The notes below the pieces were generated by a model. That model saw nothing but the letters and a program-made list of their open reading frames with translations, was not told the DNA's origin and did not search any database. A DNA stretch of 64,000 bases. Origin: JAXGRD01 sp040766105. Lineage in GTDB: Bacteria > Bacillota > Clostridia > Peptostreptococcales > Anaerovoracaceae. The DNA lies in assembly GCA_040766105.1 (NCBI GenBank), contig JAXGRD010000001.1, positions 542,047-606,046 of the forward strand, written 5' to 3'. Every line of letters begins with the position of its first letter. Positions within the stretch are counted from its first letter, which is position 1. Below are positions 35,116-43,708 of this stretch, in pieces. The translations under genes and the position numbers were made by a program.

Positions 35116-35172
35116 ACGTTGCGGAAATATGGTATGATGACTTTAATAATTGAGAGGAAAGGAGAGTTTTTT

Positions 35173-35970
35173 ATGGAAAGTTTAAAAAAATCCTTGGAGT
35201 TGTACGCCTTGATGCTAGAGCGGTTGGAAAAGTCCGGTCATGCACCTCATCAGGTGGAATACTACAAGGAATGTATTGCGTTCATGGAGACATGCACTAC
35301 CGGAGAGGAAGCAAGGGAGAAGATGCGTAGGAGCCATCTTTACACGGGTGGCGGAGATGCATTGGCACTGGATGATGTGCTCAACCGAAAGTGGGCAGCA
35401 GAAAAAAGGGAAGCACCGGAGTTGGTGGATGTGTTTTCTGCAAGATACGAGGAAGTAAAGGCAACCCCCACCATCGTCTTTAACACATCCAATGTAATGA
35501 AGCACAACCGCAAGGTTCAAGAGGCGGAGATGCGATTGCAGAGAAGAAGAGATGCCTTCTTCCAAGTCTTTCAAGGATACCTGGAAGCAACGGTAGAAAT
35601 TTACGGAACGGAAGAATACGAAAAAGGCCAGATTAAGTTAAAGGGAGGCATAGACAAACTGGAACAACTGAACAAGCCTTTTCAAGAAGCTGCCACTGAA
35701 GGGGTTTTTCGCAATCTTCTCTATGTGTCCGATGAAGGATACCGTGTCTTTGTAGATGCCGTAGAAGGCTTTATGGCAGGCAATGGTCTTCCCCATAGTC
35801 AAGGGCCGTCGGAAGATGCCCAATGGGAGGAAGTAAAGGCTATGAAAAGCCAAATCATGGCTGTTGGCAGAGGAGAATTGTCCAGAAATAAAGCGGGAAT
35901 TTGTTTTTGTGAATCCCCTAAGGATGCGACCGGAAAATACGAATATTCCCACTTTGTGGAGGAGGTGTAG
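35173..35970 (+). CDS. Uncharacterised protein, first of a two-gene unit
   Basis: A 265-residue, charged, mostly helical soluble protein not recognised as any family. No signal peptide, membrane segment or catalytic motif is evident. The frame is open back to 35071, but that part lies in the preceding terminator; ATG 35173 follows GGAAAGGAG. A TATGAT at 35133-35138 may be its -10. The N-terminal 75 residues look like a helical bundle, residues about 80-185 are Lys/Glu/Arg-rich, and a Cys pair (CFC) lies near the end. It is two bases upstream of the next gene, so the two products probably work together. Confidence 0.72.
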   Translation: MESLKKSLELYALMLERLEKSGHAPHQVEYYKECIAFMETCTTGEEAREKMRRSHLYTGGGDALALDDVLNRKWAAEKREAPELVDVFSARYEEVKATPTIVFNTSNVMKHNRKVQEAEMRLQRRRDAFFQVFQGYLEATVEIYGTEEYEKGQIKLKGGIDKLEQLNKPFQEAATEGVFRNLLYVSDEGYRVFVDAVEGFMAGNGLPHSQGPSEDAQWEEVKAMKSQIMAVGRGELSRNKAGICFCESPKDATGKYEYSHFVEEV

Positions 35971-35972
35971 AC

Positions 35973-37289
35973 ATGAATGCAATTACGAAATCCATTGCCG
36001 ACGGATACGTCCAGCAAATGGATAGTTATAAGGTTGAGGACCCGGAGCTAAAACAAGAAGTGGAAGAATGGAAGGCGGCTGTTTACGATTTGGCGGAGGA
36101 GTGTGGAAACCCCAGTAAATTTACTGAATCCATGATGCAAGGCCCGCTCTTTAGCCAGATGACAGACTTATCTTATCGAATCACCATGGCGGAATACGAA
36201 GCTTCCCACGAAGGGCAATCCATAGAACTTCCCGATCCGGATGGGGAGTTGGCACCCCTTCCCACGGTTAAGGAATTTGTGGACCAATATCGATTCGGCT
36301 ACGATGCCGTGAAGGAAACCAAGTATCGAGTCAAGACAGTAAAAGCCTACGAGGACATCTTTGCAGTGGCAGACCGAACCGACGATATCATCGAGGCCCA
36401 GATAATCTTGGAGAAAGAAGGTCTGCTTCGGAAGATGACAGCCATGGCCGGCAGAGAAGTGGGGGAAACCGTATTGGAAGCCATGGACCCATTATACGAT
36501 GTAATGCGAGCGACCACGGAAGAGCATGTAAAAGCCTACGAGGATTTTCTATGTCCGGAGGAAGTGACATACAAGGGGGAACTGATTGCCGAAAAAGCGG
36601 CTCAAAGAGTCAATAAGGGCTATGTGTTTATATGGCTTGGCACGATTTGGGGTCTTCTCACCATGGAATACCAAATCGGGAAGCAGAAACTTCGAAGTTG
36701 GAAGAATGATATAGATGCCAAAGGTGGCTTTCAGCTCATGGTCACCCGTCGTCAAAAGATGCGGCAGCTTTACCGTGTGATGGAAGAGGTTTTGGGGATC
36801 TCATGGGAAGAGTTGATGGCGAATGAGTTTATCAAGAACTGGATGCTCTCCCCGGCGGGTGTGGATCAGTTCTGGCGATGCAAGCACACCTTGCTACCGG
36901 AGAACTTCGTGGCCATAGAGGAGATTGTCAAGGAAGAGGTTATGACGGACTTGACCATTCCCCAAATCTTGCAGAGAGAGCAGAAGGCATTGATTGTCCT
37001 AGCCCTTAGGGGTGGAAAGGCGGATGAAGCAAAGAATAACTTTGAGCGCATGGCCAAGGAAAAGAACAGCACCATCGAGTACTACCGGTACATGGAACGT
37101 TTATCGGAGCAAGAGAAAAAAGAGATGATGGCACAGGCTACAGGTGGAACGGAAAAGTCATCTTACCAAACTTCATCCTTCGACACAAAGAGCAGCATCG
37201 GTGACATGCTCAGCAGCGGCGACTCCCCAGCCGGTACAGCTGTAGGCGCGATTTCCAAGGGCTTGGGAAAGCTCTTCCGAAAAAAATAG
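35973..37289 (+). CDS. Uncharacterised protein, second of a two-gene unit
   Basis: A 438-residue protein not recognised. Mostly helical and acidic, with one modestly hydrophobic patch (GYVFIWLGTIWGLLTMEYQIG, about residues 210-230). The last 60 residues change character: a Ser/Thr/Gly-rich, probably disordered linker (STGGTEKSS-like, SSGDSPAG) ending in AISKGLGKLFRKK, a basic amphipathic tail that could bind membrane or nucleic acid. ATG 35973 follows GGAGGAGGTG. Coupled to the gene before it. Homology search is needed for any function. Confidence 0.75.
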   Translation: MNAITKSIADGYVQQMDSYKVEDPELKQEVEEWKAAVYDLAEECGNPSKFTESMMQGPLFSQMTDLSYRITMAEYEASHEGQSIELPDPDGELAPLPTVKEFVDQYRFGYDAVKETKYRVKTVKAYEDIFAVADRTDDIIEAQIILEKEGLLRKMTAMAGREVGETVLEAMDPLYDVMRATTEEHVKAYEDFLCPEEVTYKGELIAEKAAQRVNKGYVFIWLGTIWGLLTMEYQIGKQKLRSWKNDIDAKGGFQLMVTRRQKMRQLYRVMEEVLGISWEELMANEFIKNWMLSPAGVDQFWRCKHTLLPENFVAIEEIVKEEVMTDLTIPQILQREQKALIVLALRGGKADEAKNNFERMAKEKNSTIEYYRYMERLSEQEKKEMMAQATGGTEKSSYQTSSFDTKSSIGDMLSSGDSPAGTAVGAISKGLGKLFRKK

Positions 37290-37304
37290 AGAAATATTCA
37301 AAAT

Positions 37305-37329
37305 GTACCCCGAGGAACCCTCGGGGTAC
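37305..37329. other. GC-rich hairpin after the uncharacterised pair
   Basis: GTACCCCGAGG (37305-37315) and CCTCGGGGTAC (37319-37329) form an 11-bp perfect stem with a 3-base loop. There is no T-run, so terminator function is uncertain. Confidence 0.6.
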
Positions 37330-37333
37330 TGCA

Positions 37334-37342
37334 TTGTCGGCA
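37334..37342. repeat. Target-site duplication, left
   Basis: TTGTCGGCA, repeated exactly at 38894-38902 on the other side of the insertion element. Confidence 0.88.
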
Positions 37343-38893
37343 GATAGTGTAAAATAGTTGTGGAGTTTTAAAAAATAAAATAGAGATCGATTCCAACGTG
37401 ATAAAATAGTTTAACCAACAAACAAATACACGAAAGGATGATCTCTATGGAAATAAGTATACAACAAATCGTGAACAACCTGGTAAAAAATATTTTGGAA
37501 AAAGCATACTCGGGTGGAATCAATGATGTTGACAGCCTTGCTTCAGATATTTTGAATGACTGTAAACATGCTGCAACAGCCACCATTGAAGCAATCTGCA
37601 CGGATATGAATCGACAGATGCGAGAGGATAAAGCAGGACGAAAAGAACGAGGTTTGGTTTTAAAAGAAAAAGAACGCCCAAGAGAGCTCTTGACAGAGCT
37701 GGGGCGGCTAGATCTAGCACGCGACTACTACTATGACAAACGTAATGCCAGGTATGTTTCCCTTCTGGATGAAGCCATTGGAATCCGTCCATATGAGCGA
37801 ATAGGAGATGAACTGAGTGCGAAGATGGTTGGGCTAGCAACGGAGATTTCCTATGCAAAAAGTGCCGAGATAGCCGGTGGCGGACTGGTAAGTAGGCAGG
37901 CAGTGAAGAACCAAATTCAAAAGATAGACACCCTTGAAATGGTGCCCAAAACCGAGACTAAAAAAGAAGTAACCGAGCTACATATCTATGCAGACGAAGA
38001 CCATGTTCACATGCAAAAACCGGAAAACAGAAGGGGAAAAGCAGTAAAATCGTGCCACTAATTACTGTAACGGAGGGGATAAGCAAGGAGGGCCTAGGCC
38101 GTAACAGAACCATTGGAACCATGTATTTTGTAGATGAAAAGTTCGATACAAAGAATCTATGGAAGAGTACAGAAGGCTATCTTGCGCAAACCTATGATCT
38201 GAGGAAAGTAGAAAAGATATTCGTACATGGAGATGGTGCGAAATGGATTCAAAAGGGTCTTGAAAAAATTTCCCTCAAGCTGTCCACGTAATGGATGGGT
38301 ATCATCTAGAAAAAAGACTAAGAGGAATCGCAACGAAATTCCCCGGGAGAAATGTGGCATTTCGACTCACAAAGGCCATTAAAAGCAAAGACCGGAAGCG
38401 TGCGGACGAAATACTGCATGGGCTATACGGAGTAGCAGAAAACGAACGTGAAAGAAAAAGCATCACCGATTTTGGTACATACCTGATGGGGAACTGGGAA
38501 AGAATAGTAAACCGAAAAACGCTTAACATACCCGGAAGCTGCACAGAGGCACAGGTCAGCCACGTTTTATCACAGAGATTTAGCAGAGACCCTCTTGGAT
38601 GGAGCAAAGAAGGCCTTGGAAAGTTAACGAAACTACGAGTGTATATTAAGAATGGCGGAGAGATAAAGGCGTCAGATTTCAAGAGGAAACAGGATGACAC
38701 GTACAACGAATATGCAGATGAAATACTCAAAGAAGCCATATCGGGCGCAACGAACTGGACAATATTTGATGGGGAGCCATTCGTATTTGACAGAGCCAGC
38801 GGAACGCAAACTCTTCTGCATGGAATAGGTACTACTAAAAATATACTTTGGAGTTGATGTCAATCAAAAACTCCACAACAACTTGACACCGTC
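37343..38893 (+). mobile_element. ISLre2-family insertion sequence, decayed
   Basis: A 1551-bp element with imperfect 27-bp terminal inverted repeats (37343-37369 and 38867-38893) sharing the exact 13-base core GTTGTGGAGTTTT, and flanked by 9-bp direct repeats, the duplication size known for ISLre2. The inside is one transposase split into three frames. It sits between a hairpin and the promoter at 38911. Confidence 0.9.
37447..38857 (+). pseudogene. ISLre2/UPF0236 transposase, broken by two frameshifts
   Basis: The coding remnants are 37447-38061, 38052-38291 and 38291-38857. Together they give about 470 residues, the expected full length, with LYADEDHVHMQ-like metal-site residues (IYADEDHVHMQ), the FVHGDGAKWI strand and MDGYHLEKRL. 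The first break is near 38045-38050 in GTAAAATCG, where a lost A would restore the frame; the second is just before 38291, where HVMDGYH continues in the third frame. Both are minus-one shifts. Unless both are recoded, the transposase is dead. Confidence 0.88.
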
Positions 38894-38902
38894 TTGTCGG
38901 CA
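38894..38902. repeat. Target-site duplication, right
   Basis: TTGTCGGCA, identical to 37334-37342. Confidence 0.88.
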
Positions 38903-38910
38903 CGTAATAC

Positions 38911-38939
38911 TTGACCTTTTCTCTAAAGAGCAATATAAT
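38911..38939 (+). promoter_or_regulatory. Promoter of the acyl-CoA ligase gene
   Basis: TTGACC (38911-38916), 17-base spacer, perfect TATAAT (38934-38939). The -35 box lies 8 bases past the right target duplication, so the insertion spared it but removed any upstream operator. Confidence 0.83.
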
Positions 38940-38974
38940 TATCAGCGTATAATTATTAAAAAAGGAGAAAAAAG

Positions 38975-40612
38975 ATGACTAGGATATATGAAAAATTCGT
39001 GAAGACGAAAGAAGACGAAAAGGGTGTTTTACAGGAAATATCCTTTCTTAACACCGAGAACTTCAACTTTGCATACGATGTGGTGGATCAGCTTGCAGTG
39101 ACCCACCCGGATAAAATGGCAATGCTCTACGTGGATCGGGACAAGAACGAAAGAAGATTCACATTTAAAGAACTCAGCGAGATCTCTTCGCAGACGGCCA
39201 ACTACTTTCAGAAGCTAGGTATCAAGAAGGGTGACAGGGTCATGATGGTGCTGAAGCGTCACTATCAATTCTGGTTTGCCATTCTTGCACTCCACAAGCT
39301 GGGTGCCATCGTTATCCCTTCCACTCATCAGCTGAAGGAAGAAGACTTTGCCTTCCGCTTTGATGTAGGCGATATCTCCGCCATCTTCTGCACCCACCAG
39401 GACGATGTGGTTGTAGAGGCGGACAAAGCACTTAACAGGAAGGATTATGGCATCGTCAAAATCATGACCGGTACACCGGTGGAAGGTTGGAACGGCTTTG
39501 ATGCAGAAATGCCCAAGGAGAGCACGGACTTTGAAAAAGTCCAGGCGGGTGGGGATGACATCATGCTCATGTTCTTTACATCGGGAACAACCGGCTACCC
39601 CAAGATGGTTACGCACAATTTCAAATACCCTCTGGGACACTTTGTTACGGCAAAATACTGGCAGCACGTCAATCCCGACGGCCTACACTTTACCCTTTCC
39701 GATACGGGATGGGGAAAGGCTCTCTGGGGCAAACTCTACGGTCAGTGGCTCTGCGAGGCTGCTGTCTTCGTGTATGATATGGACAACTTCGTGCCCCATG
39801 ACTTTCTGTCTCTCTTCAGCACCTATAACATTTCCACATTCTGTGCACCTCCAACGGCCTACAGGGTCTTTGTAAAGCGTGACTTGGAGAAGTACAAGCT
39901 TTCGGAACTGGAATATGTGACTACTGCGGGAGAAGCGCTCAACGCTGAGGTTTGGCAGCAGTTTTATGACAAGACCGGCTTGGAAATCATGGAAGGCTTC
40001 GGTCAGACGGAGACGACGCTTTCCCTGTGCAACCTATACGGAACAACGCCAAAACCGGGATCCATGGGAAAACCCAGTCCCCAGTACGATGTGGACATCA
40101 TTGATCCCGATGGCAATTCTCTCCCTGCCGGCGAAGTGGGTGAAGTGGTCATTCGAACGGACAAGGGCATTCCCTGCGGTCTCTTCACAGGCTACTACGG
40201 AGACAAAGAAGGTACGGAAAACAGTTGGTACGATGACATCTACCATACGGGAGATACGGCATTCAAAGACGATGACGGATATTACTGGTACGTGGGAAGA
40301 ACAGACGACCTGATCAAGTCCTGCGGGTACAGAGTCGGCCCCTTCGAGGTGGAATCCGTGCTCATGGAGCTGCCCTATATTTTGGAATGCGCTGTAGTGG
40401 GTATTCCCGACAAGAACAGAGGACAGATTGTCAAAGCAATCATCGTATTGACCGAAGGAACCGAGGGAACAAAGGCGCTGGCCAAGGAAATCATGGGTTA
40501 TGCCAGAAATCATATGGCCCACTTTAAGTGTCCTCGTCGCGTTGAGTTTGTGGAAGAACTTCCCAAGACCATCAGTGGAAAGATTCGAAGAGTGGAGCTG
40601 AGAAATGACTGA
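38975..40612 (+). CDS. AMP-forming acyl-CoA ligase (acetyl/medium-chain acyl-CoA synthetase type)
   Basis: A 545-residue adenylate-forming enzyme. The P-loop is MLMFFTSGTTGYPKMV, the A5 motif is EGFGQTETTLSLCN, YHTGDTAFKDDDGYYWYVGRTDDLIKSCGYRVGPFEVE covers A7-A8, and the catalytic lysine is in TISGKIRRVEL. The overall pattern is closest to ACSM-like medium-chain acyl-CoA synthetases. It would activate a fatty or aromatic acid to its CoA ester. AAAAGGAG precedes the ATG. It overlaps the HAD gene by eight bases. Confidence 0.9.
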   Translation: MTRIYEKFVKTKEDEKGVLQEISFLNTENFNFAYDVVDQLAVTHPDKMAMLYVDRDKNERRFTFKELSEISSQTANYFQKLGIKKGDRVMMVLKRHYQFWFAILALHKLGAIVIPSTHQLKEEDFAFRFDVGDISAIFCTHQDDVVVEADKALNRKDYGIVKIMTGTPVEGWNGFDAEMPKESTDFEKVQAGGDDIMLMFFTSGTTGYPKMVTHNFKYPLGHFVTAKYWQHVNPDGLHFTLSDTGWGKALWGKLYGQWLCEAAVFVYDMDNFVPHDFLSLFSTYNISTFCAPPTAYRVFVKRDLEKYKLSELEYVTTAGEALNAEVWQQFYDKTGLEIMEGFGQTETTLSLCNLYGTTPKPGSMGKPSPQYDVDIIDPDGNSLPAGEVGEVVIRTDKGIPCGLFTGYYGDKEGTENSWYDDIYHTGDTAFKDDDGYYWYVGRTDDLIKSCGYRVGPFEVESVLMELPYILECAVVGIPDKNRGQIVKAIIVLTEGTEGTKALAKEIMGYARNHMAHFKCPRRVEFVEELPKTISGKIRRVELRND

Positions 40613-41270
40613 AAAATCGACAATTGACACGGTGCTCTTTGACTTTGACGGCACGGTCATGAATACAAATAACGTGATTATCCAATCCTGGCAGCATACC
40701 TTCCGGACCTTGGAAGGGAAGGAGCGACCGGTGGATGACATCGTAGAGACCTTTGGAGAACCCCTGATCACGACGATGGGAAGATTCTTCCCGGAGGTTC
40801 CTCCTCAGGAAGCGGTGGATATCTATCGAAGCTATCACTATGAGCGCTTTGAAGATTTAATTGACATCTTCCCGGGAATCATCGACATCCTCTCTCAGTT
40901 GAAGGGAAAGGAATATAAGACAGCACTGGTCACTTCCCGCCTGAGAGGGACCACGGATCGAGGAATGAAGAAATACGATTTGGACAAGTACTTCGATGCG
41001 GTTATTACCATGGAGGACTGCACCAAGCACAAGCCGGACCCGGAGCCCATTAATATCGCCCTAGCCAAGCTGGGTTCTTCCCCGGAAAGAGCAGTAATGC
41101 TGGGGGACACCATGTATGACATTAAATGCGCGCGAAATGCGGGGGTGGAGTCCATTTTGGTCAGCTGGGCCATGGCGGTGACGGAGGAAGACCTGCAGGG
41201 TCCCCATGCACCGGATCACATTATTGAAAAGGCAGAAGACTTATGGGATATTATTCTTCCCTCCGATTGA
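40605..41270 (+). CDS. HAD family phosphatase (PpaX/Gph-like)
   Basis: A 221-residue haloacid-dehalogenase hydrolase. Nucleophile and acid are D13 and D15 in LFDFDGTVMN; the Ser/Thr motif is ALVTSRLRG, the Lys is in CTKHKPDPEP, and the Asp pair is in MLGDTMYDIKCARNAG. The helical cap after motif I fits pyrophosphatase PpaX or phosphoglycolate phosphatase. Coupled to the acyl-CoA ligase. Its end overlaps the convergent O-antigen-ligase-like gene by 20 bases. Confidence 0.92.
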   Translation: MTEKSTIDTVLFDFDGTVMNTNNVIIQSWQHTFRTLEGKERPVDDIVETFGEPLITTMGRFFPEVPPQEAVDIYRSYHYERFEDLIDIFPGIIDILSQLKGKEYKTALVTSRLRGTTDRGMKKYDLDKYFDAVITMEDCTKHKPDPEPINIALAKLGSSPERAVMLGDTMYDIKCARNAGVESILVSWAMAVTEEDLQGPHAPDHIIEKAEDLWDIILPSD

Positions 41271-42597
41271 ACAAGGGCACGAGGGTAATACAATAGAGAA
41301 ATGTCATAGAACGCATATATGGAAAACTAAGAGACTCCAACATGGAGGCGATGCAGAAAGACGCTGCAATCAATGCTACAAAGAGGGAATCATCTCTTAG
41401 TTTTTTCTTTGCAAAGATTACTTTCAAAACATAGACACCGGACCAGACGGCAATGGCCAGAGACAGAAAACCGGTAATTAGACCTGCACGGTAGGACATT
41501 TCTAAATACGTGTTGTGTGCGGACCTGGTCCACCTGCCTCGGTTTACTTCTTTTACGGTTTTCTTCACATCGTTGCCCAACAGGGTGGTACGATTCATAT
41601 AGGAACTCCATATTTCCAATCTTCCCGCGGACAGAGTATTCATGGATTCCTTGCCCACTTCCGCTCTTCCCACACTGAGCGCCAGCATATCGACCATGGA
41701 AGTATAATGCAAATTTTTCGTATCCCCACTGAGATAGCGGAGTCCCTGATTTCCGTAGGTTAGTAGACCGTATGTGATAGGAACACAAATGACAACGACT
41801 AAGATCAGAGCAAGGATTTTTTTCATGGTCTCTCTTCGGGAAACTTGTGCGAACTTGCCGTCTTTTACCATTCTGATGGACCAGAGAATTAACAGGGCCA
41901 GAATTGCCAAGGCGGAGGTTCGGGACATGGTAAAAAAGGCTATTGAAATGGCAACACCGCAGGTGAACATGTAGAGTACTTTCAACTTCTGCGAGGCAGT
42001 GAGAAGATACAGGGAAGATGCCACTACCGTAACGCTGATCAATGCCAGAAAGTTAGGGTTCTTAATGGTTCCGTTGTATCGAAGGCCAAAGGCCGTTTCC
42101 ACCAAGGGAGCGAAATAGATACAAAGTAAAAGATACAAAAGGAAAGAGGCGATAACGGCAATGGAAGCACAGCGAAAGAGAATGTTGTAGTCACCTCGGT
42201 TTCCCCAAACGAAGTAGAGAATGGGGAGGAGCATCACCATGAGAATGGGGATGGACATGAAGCCCTTTCCCACATCGTGATCTAAGCCGGCTACGATGGT
42301 GAGTATGCCGCAGGAGAACCAAAGTCCGACGAAGACGGGGTTCCACTTCACCTGCCTGAGAGGGCCTTTTATACTGAACAGAATCAATATGATCAGAAGG
42401 ATGTAACCCAACGCATTTTTCAAATCTCCCCTGATGTCCCATCCGAAATATTTCGTAGAATGATAGATGAAATAGGTGCAAAACAAAAAGAAAAAAACTG
42501 CGGTAAGCACTGTGTTTCGAACAGATGGACTCACCTTAGCCATGGCCTTGGAAACGGGGTTTAGGATTAGAATATATGCATTTTGTAGAGCTTTCAT
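41251..42597 (-). CDS. O-antigen ligase/polymerase-like membrane protein
   Basis: A 448-residue membrane protein with about ten to twelve hydrophobic segments and a large extracytoplasmic loop after the ninth, in the Wzy_C (O-antigen ligase) style. The loop holds SMNTLSAGRLEIWSSYMNRTTLLGNDVKKTVKE and RSAHNTYLEMSYRAGLITGFL, the conserved Arg/His pattern of this family. In Gram-positives such proteins polymerise or attach surface polysaccharides. No other glycan genes are adjacent. Divergent from fabK. Confidence 0.82.
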   Translation of the reverse strand: MKALQNAYILILNPVSKAMAKVSPSVRNTVLTAVFFFLFCTYFIYHSTKYFGWDIRGDLKNALGYILLIILILFSIKGPLRQVKWNPVFVGLWFSCGILTIVAGLDHDVGKGFMSIPILMVMLLPILYFVWGNRGDYNILFRCASIAVIASFLLYLLLCIYFAPLVETAFGLRYNGTIKNPNFLALISVTVVASSLYLLTASQKLKVLYMFTCGVAISIAFFTMSRTSALAILALLILWSIRMVKDGKFAQVSRRETMKKILALILVVVICVPITYGLLTYGNQGLRYLSGDTKNLHYTSMVDMLALSVGRAEVGKESMNTLSAGRLEIWSSYMNRTTLLGNDVKKTVKEVNRGRWTRSAHNTYLEMSYRAGLITGFLSLAIAVWSGVYVLKVIFAKKKLRDDSLFVALIAASFCIASMLESLSFPYMRSMTFLYCITLVPLFNRREE

Positions 42598-42655
42598 TCA
42601 TTTCTTCCTTTATTTTACATTTCTACAATATCATAGATTTGGGAGAAGACAAGAA

Positions 42656-42684
42656 TTGACGAAAAGCAAAATTAGTGTTACTAT
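42656..42684 (+). promoter_or_regulatory. Promoter of the fatty acid synthesis operon
   Basis: TTGACG (42656-42661), 17-base spacer, TACTAT (42679-42684). The start of transcription is expected near 42691, inside the palindrome at 42689-42707. Confidence 0.75.
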
Positions 42685-42688
42685 TAAA

Positions 42689-42707
42689 TAGTTTGATAAT
42701 CAAAGTA
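42689..42707. promoter_or_regulatory. FabT/FabR-type operator palindrome
   Basis: TTTGAT-A-ATCAAA (42692-42704), extended by TA and TA on the outside. It resembles the TTTGAnnnTCAAA-type site of MarR-family fatty acid repressors (FabT in Streptococcus and Lactococcus). It overlaps the expected start of transcription, so binding would repress. Confidence 0.72.
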
Positions 42708-42727
42708 ATTTATGACGAGGTATGAAT

Positions 42728-43708
42728 ATGAACAAAGTATGTGAAATCTTAGGGACACAGTATCCCATCATCCAAGGAGCTATGGCACGAATCGCGGACA
42801 GCGCTTTGGCAGCGGCAGTCAGTGCCGGTGGCGGCTTGGGCATCATTGCATCGGGAGGCGCCCCTGAAGAGTGGCTAAGAGAAGAAATTAAAAAGGTGAG
42901 GGAAATCACCGACAAGCCTTTCGGCGTGAATATCATGTTGTTGGACCCCAATGTGGAAACACTTATCCAAGTTGTCATTGATGAGAAGATTCCCGTGGTG
43001 ACAACCGGCGCAGGAAATCCCAGCCAGTACATACCAAGATTAAAGGAAAATGGAATCAAGGTGATTCCGGTAGTATCCAACATTGCATTGGCAAAGAGAG
43101 TGGAACGAGCCGGAGCGGATGCCGTCGTTGCGGAAGGATGTGAGGCAGGGGGACACATTGGTGAAACCACGACCATGGCTTTGATTCCTCAGATGGTAGA
43201 TGCCCTGGAGATTCCCGTCATTGCGGCAGGTGGTATTGCCGACGGCAGGGGAATTGCAGCGGTGTCCATGTTAGGCGCCCAGGGAATCCAGGTAGGAACC
43301 AGATTTATTGTTGCAAAGGAATGTACCGTCGCACAAAGCTACAAGGATGCCATCTTGAAAGCCAAGGACTCCAGCACCATAGAAACAGGCAGAAGCACCG
43401 GACACCCGGTGAGAGTGATCAAGAACAAGTTGGCGAGACAGATTCTCCAGTTGGAAAAGCAGAATGCCGACGTTGCCACCATCGACCAGCTGTGCACAGG
43501 TACACTGAGCAAGGCGGTTGTTGCAGGAGATGTGGACTACGGATCGGTCATGTCAGGACAAATCGCCGGACTGGTAAACAAGGAACAGCCGGCAGCGGAA
43601 ATCATAGAAGAGATGTTCAAGGAGGCAGCGGAAATCAATGAAAATAGGAATTGTATTTGCAGGACAGGGAGCCCAGTATCCGGGAATGGGGAAGGATCTC
43701 TACGATAG
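42728..43708 (+). CDS. fabK: Enoyl-ACP reductase II (FMN-dependent)
   Basis: A 326-residue FabK that reduces the enoyl-ACP double bond in the last elongation step. FMN site residues include QGAMARIADS, GVNIMLLDPN, AAGGIADGRG and GAQGIQVGTRF; catalytic H143 is in EGCEAGGHIGE. ATG 42728 has GAGG seven bases upstream; ATG 42722 is too close to it. The last 23 or so codons overlap the fabD start by 71 bases and read like a frame-shifted version of fabD, so the functional protein may end near residue 303. Confidence 0.94.
   Translation: MNKVCEILGTQYPIIQGAMARIADSALAAAVSAGGGLGIIASGGAPEEWLREEIKKVREITDKPFGVNIMLLDPNVETLIQVVIDEKIPVVTTGAGNPSQYIPRLKENGIKVIPVVSNIALAKRVERAGADAVVAEGCEAGGHIGETTTMALIPQMVDALEIPVIAAGGIADGRGIAAVSMLGAQGIQVGTRFIVAKECTVAQSYKDAILKAKDSSTIETGRSTGHPVRVIKNKLARQILQLEKQNADVATIDQLCTGTLSKAVVAGDVDYGSVMSGQIAGLVNKEQPAAEIIEEMFKEAAEINENRNCICRTGSPVSGNGEGSLR

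Noticed and set aside
35071..35172. Upstream extension of the uncharacterised gene at 35173
   Set aside because: It runs through the terminator of the surface paralog and has no ribosome site.
37305..37329. 11-bp GC-rich stem considered as a terminator
   Set aside because: No T-run follows on either side, so it is listed only as a hairpin.
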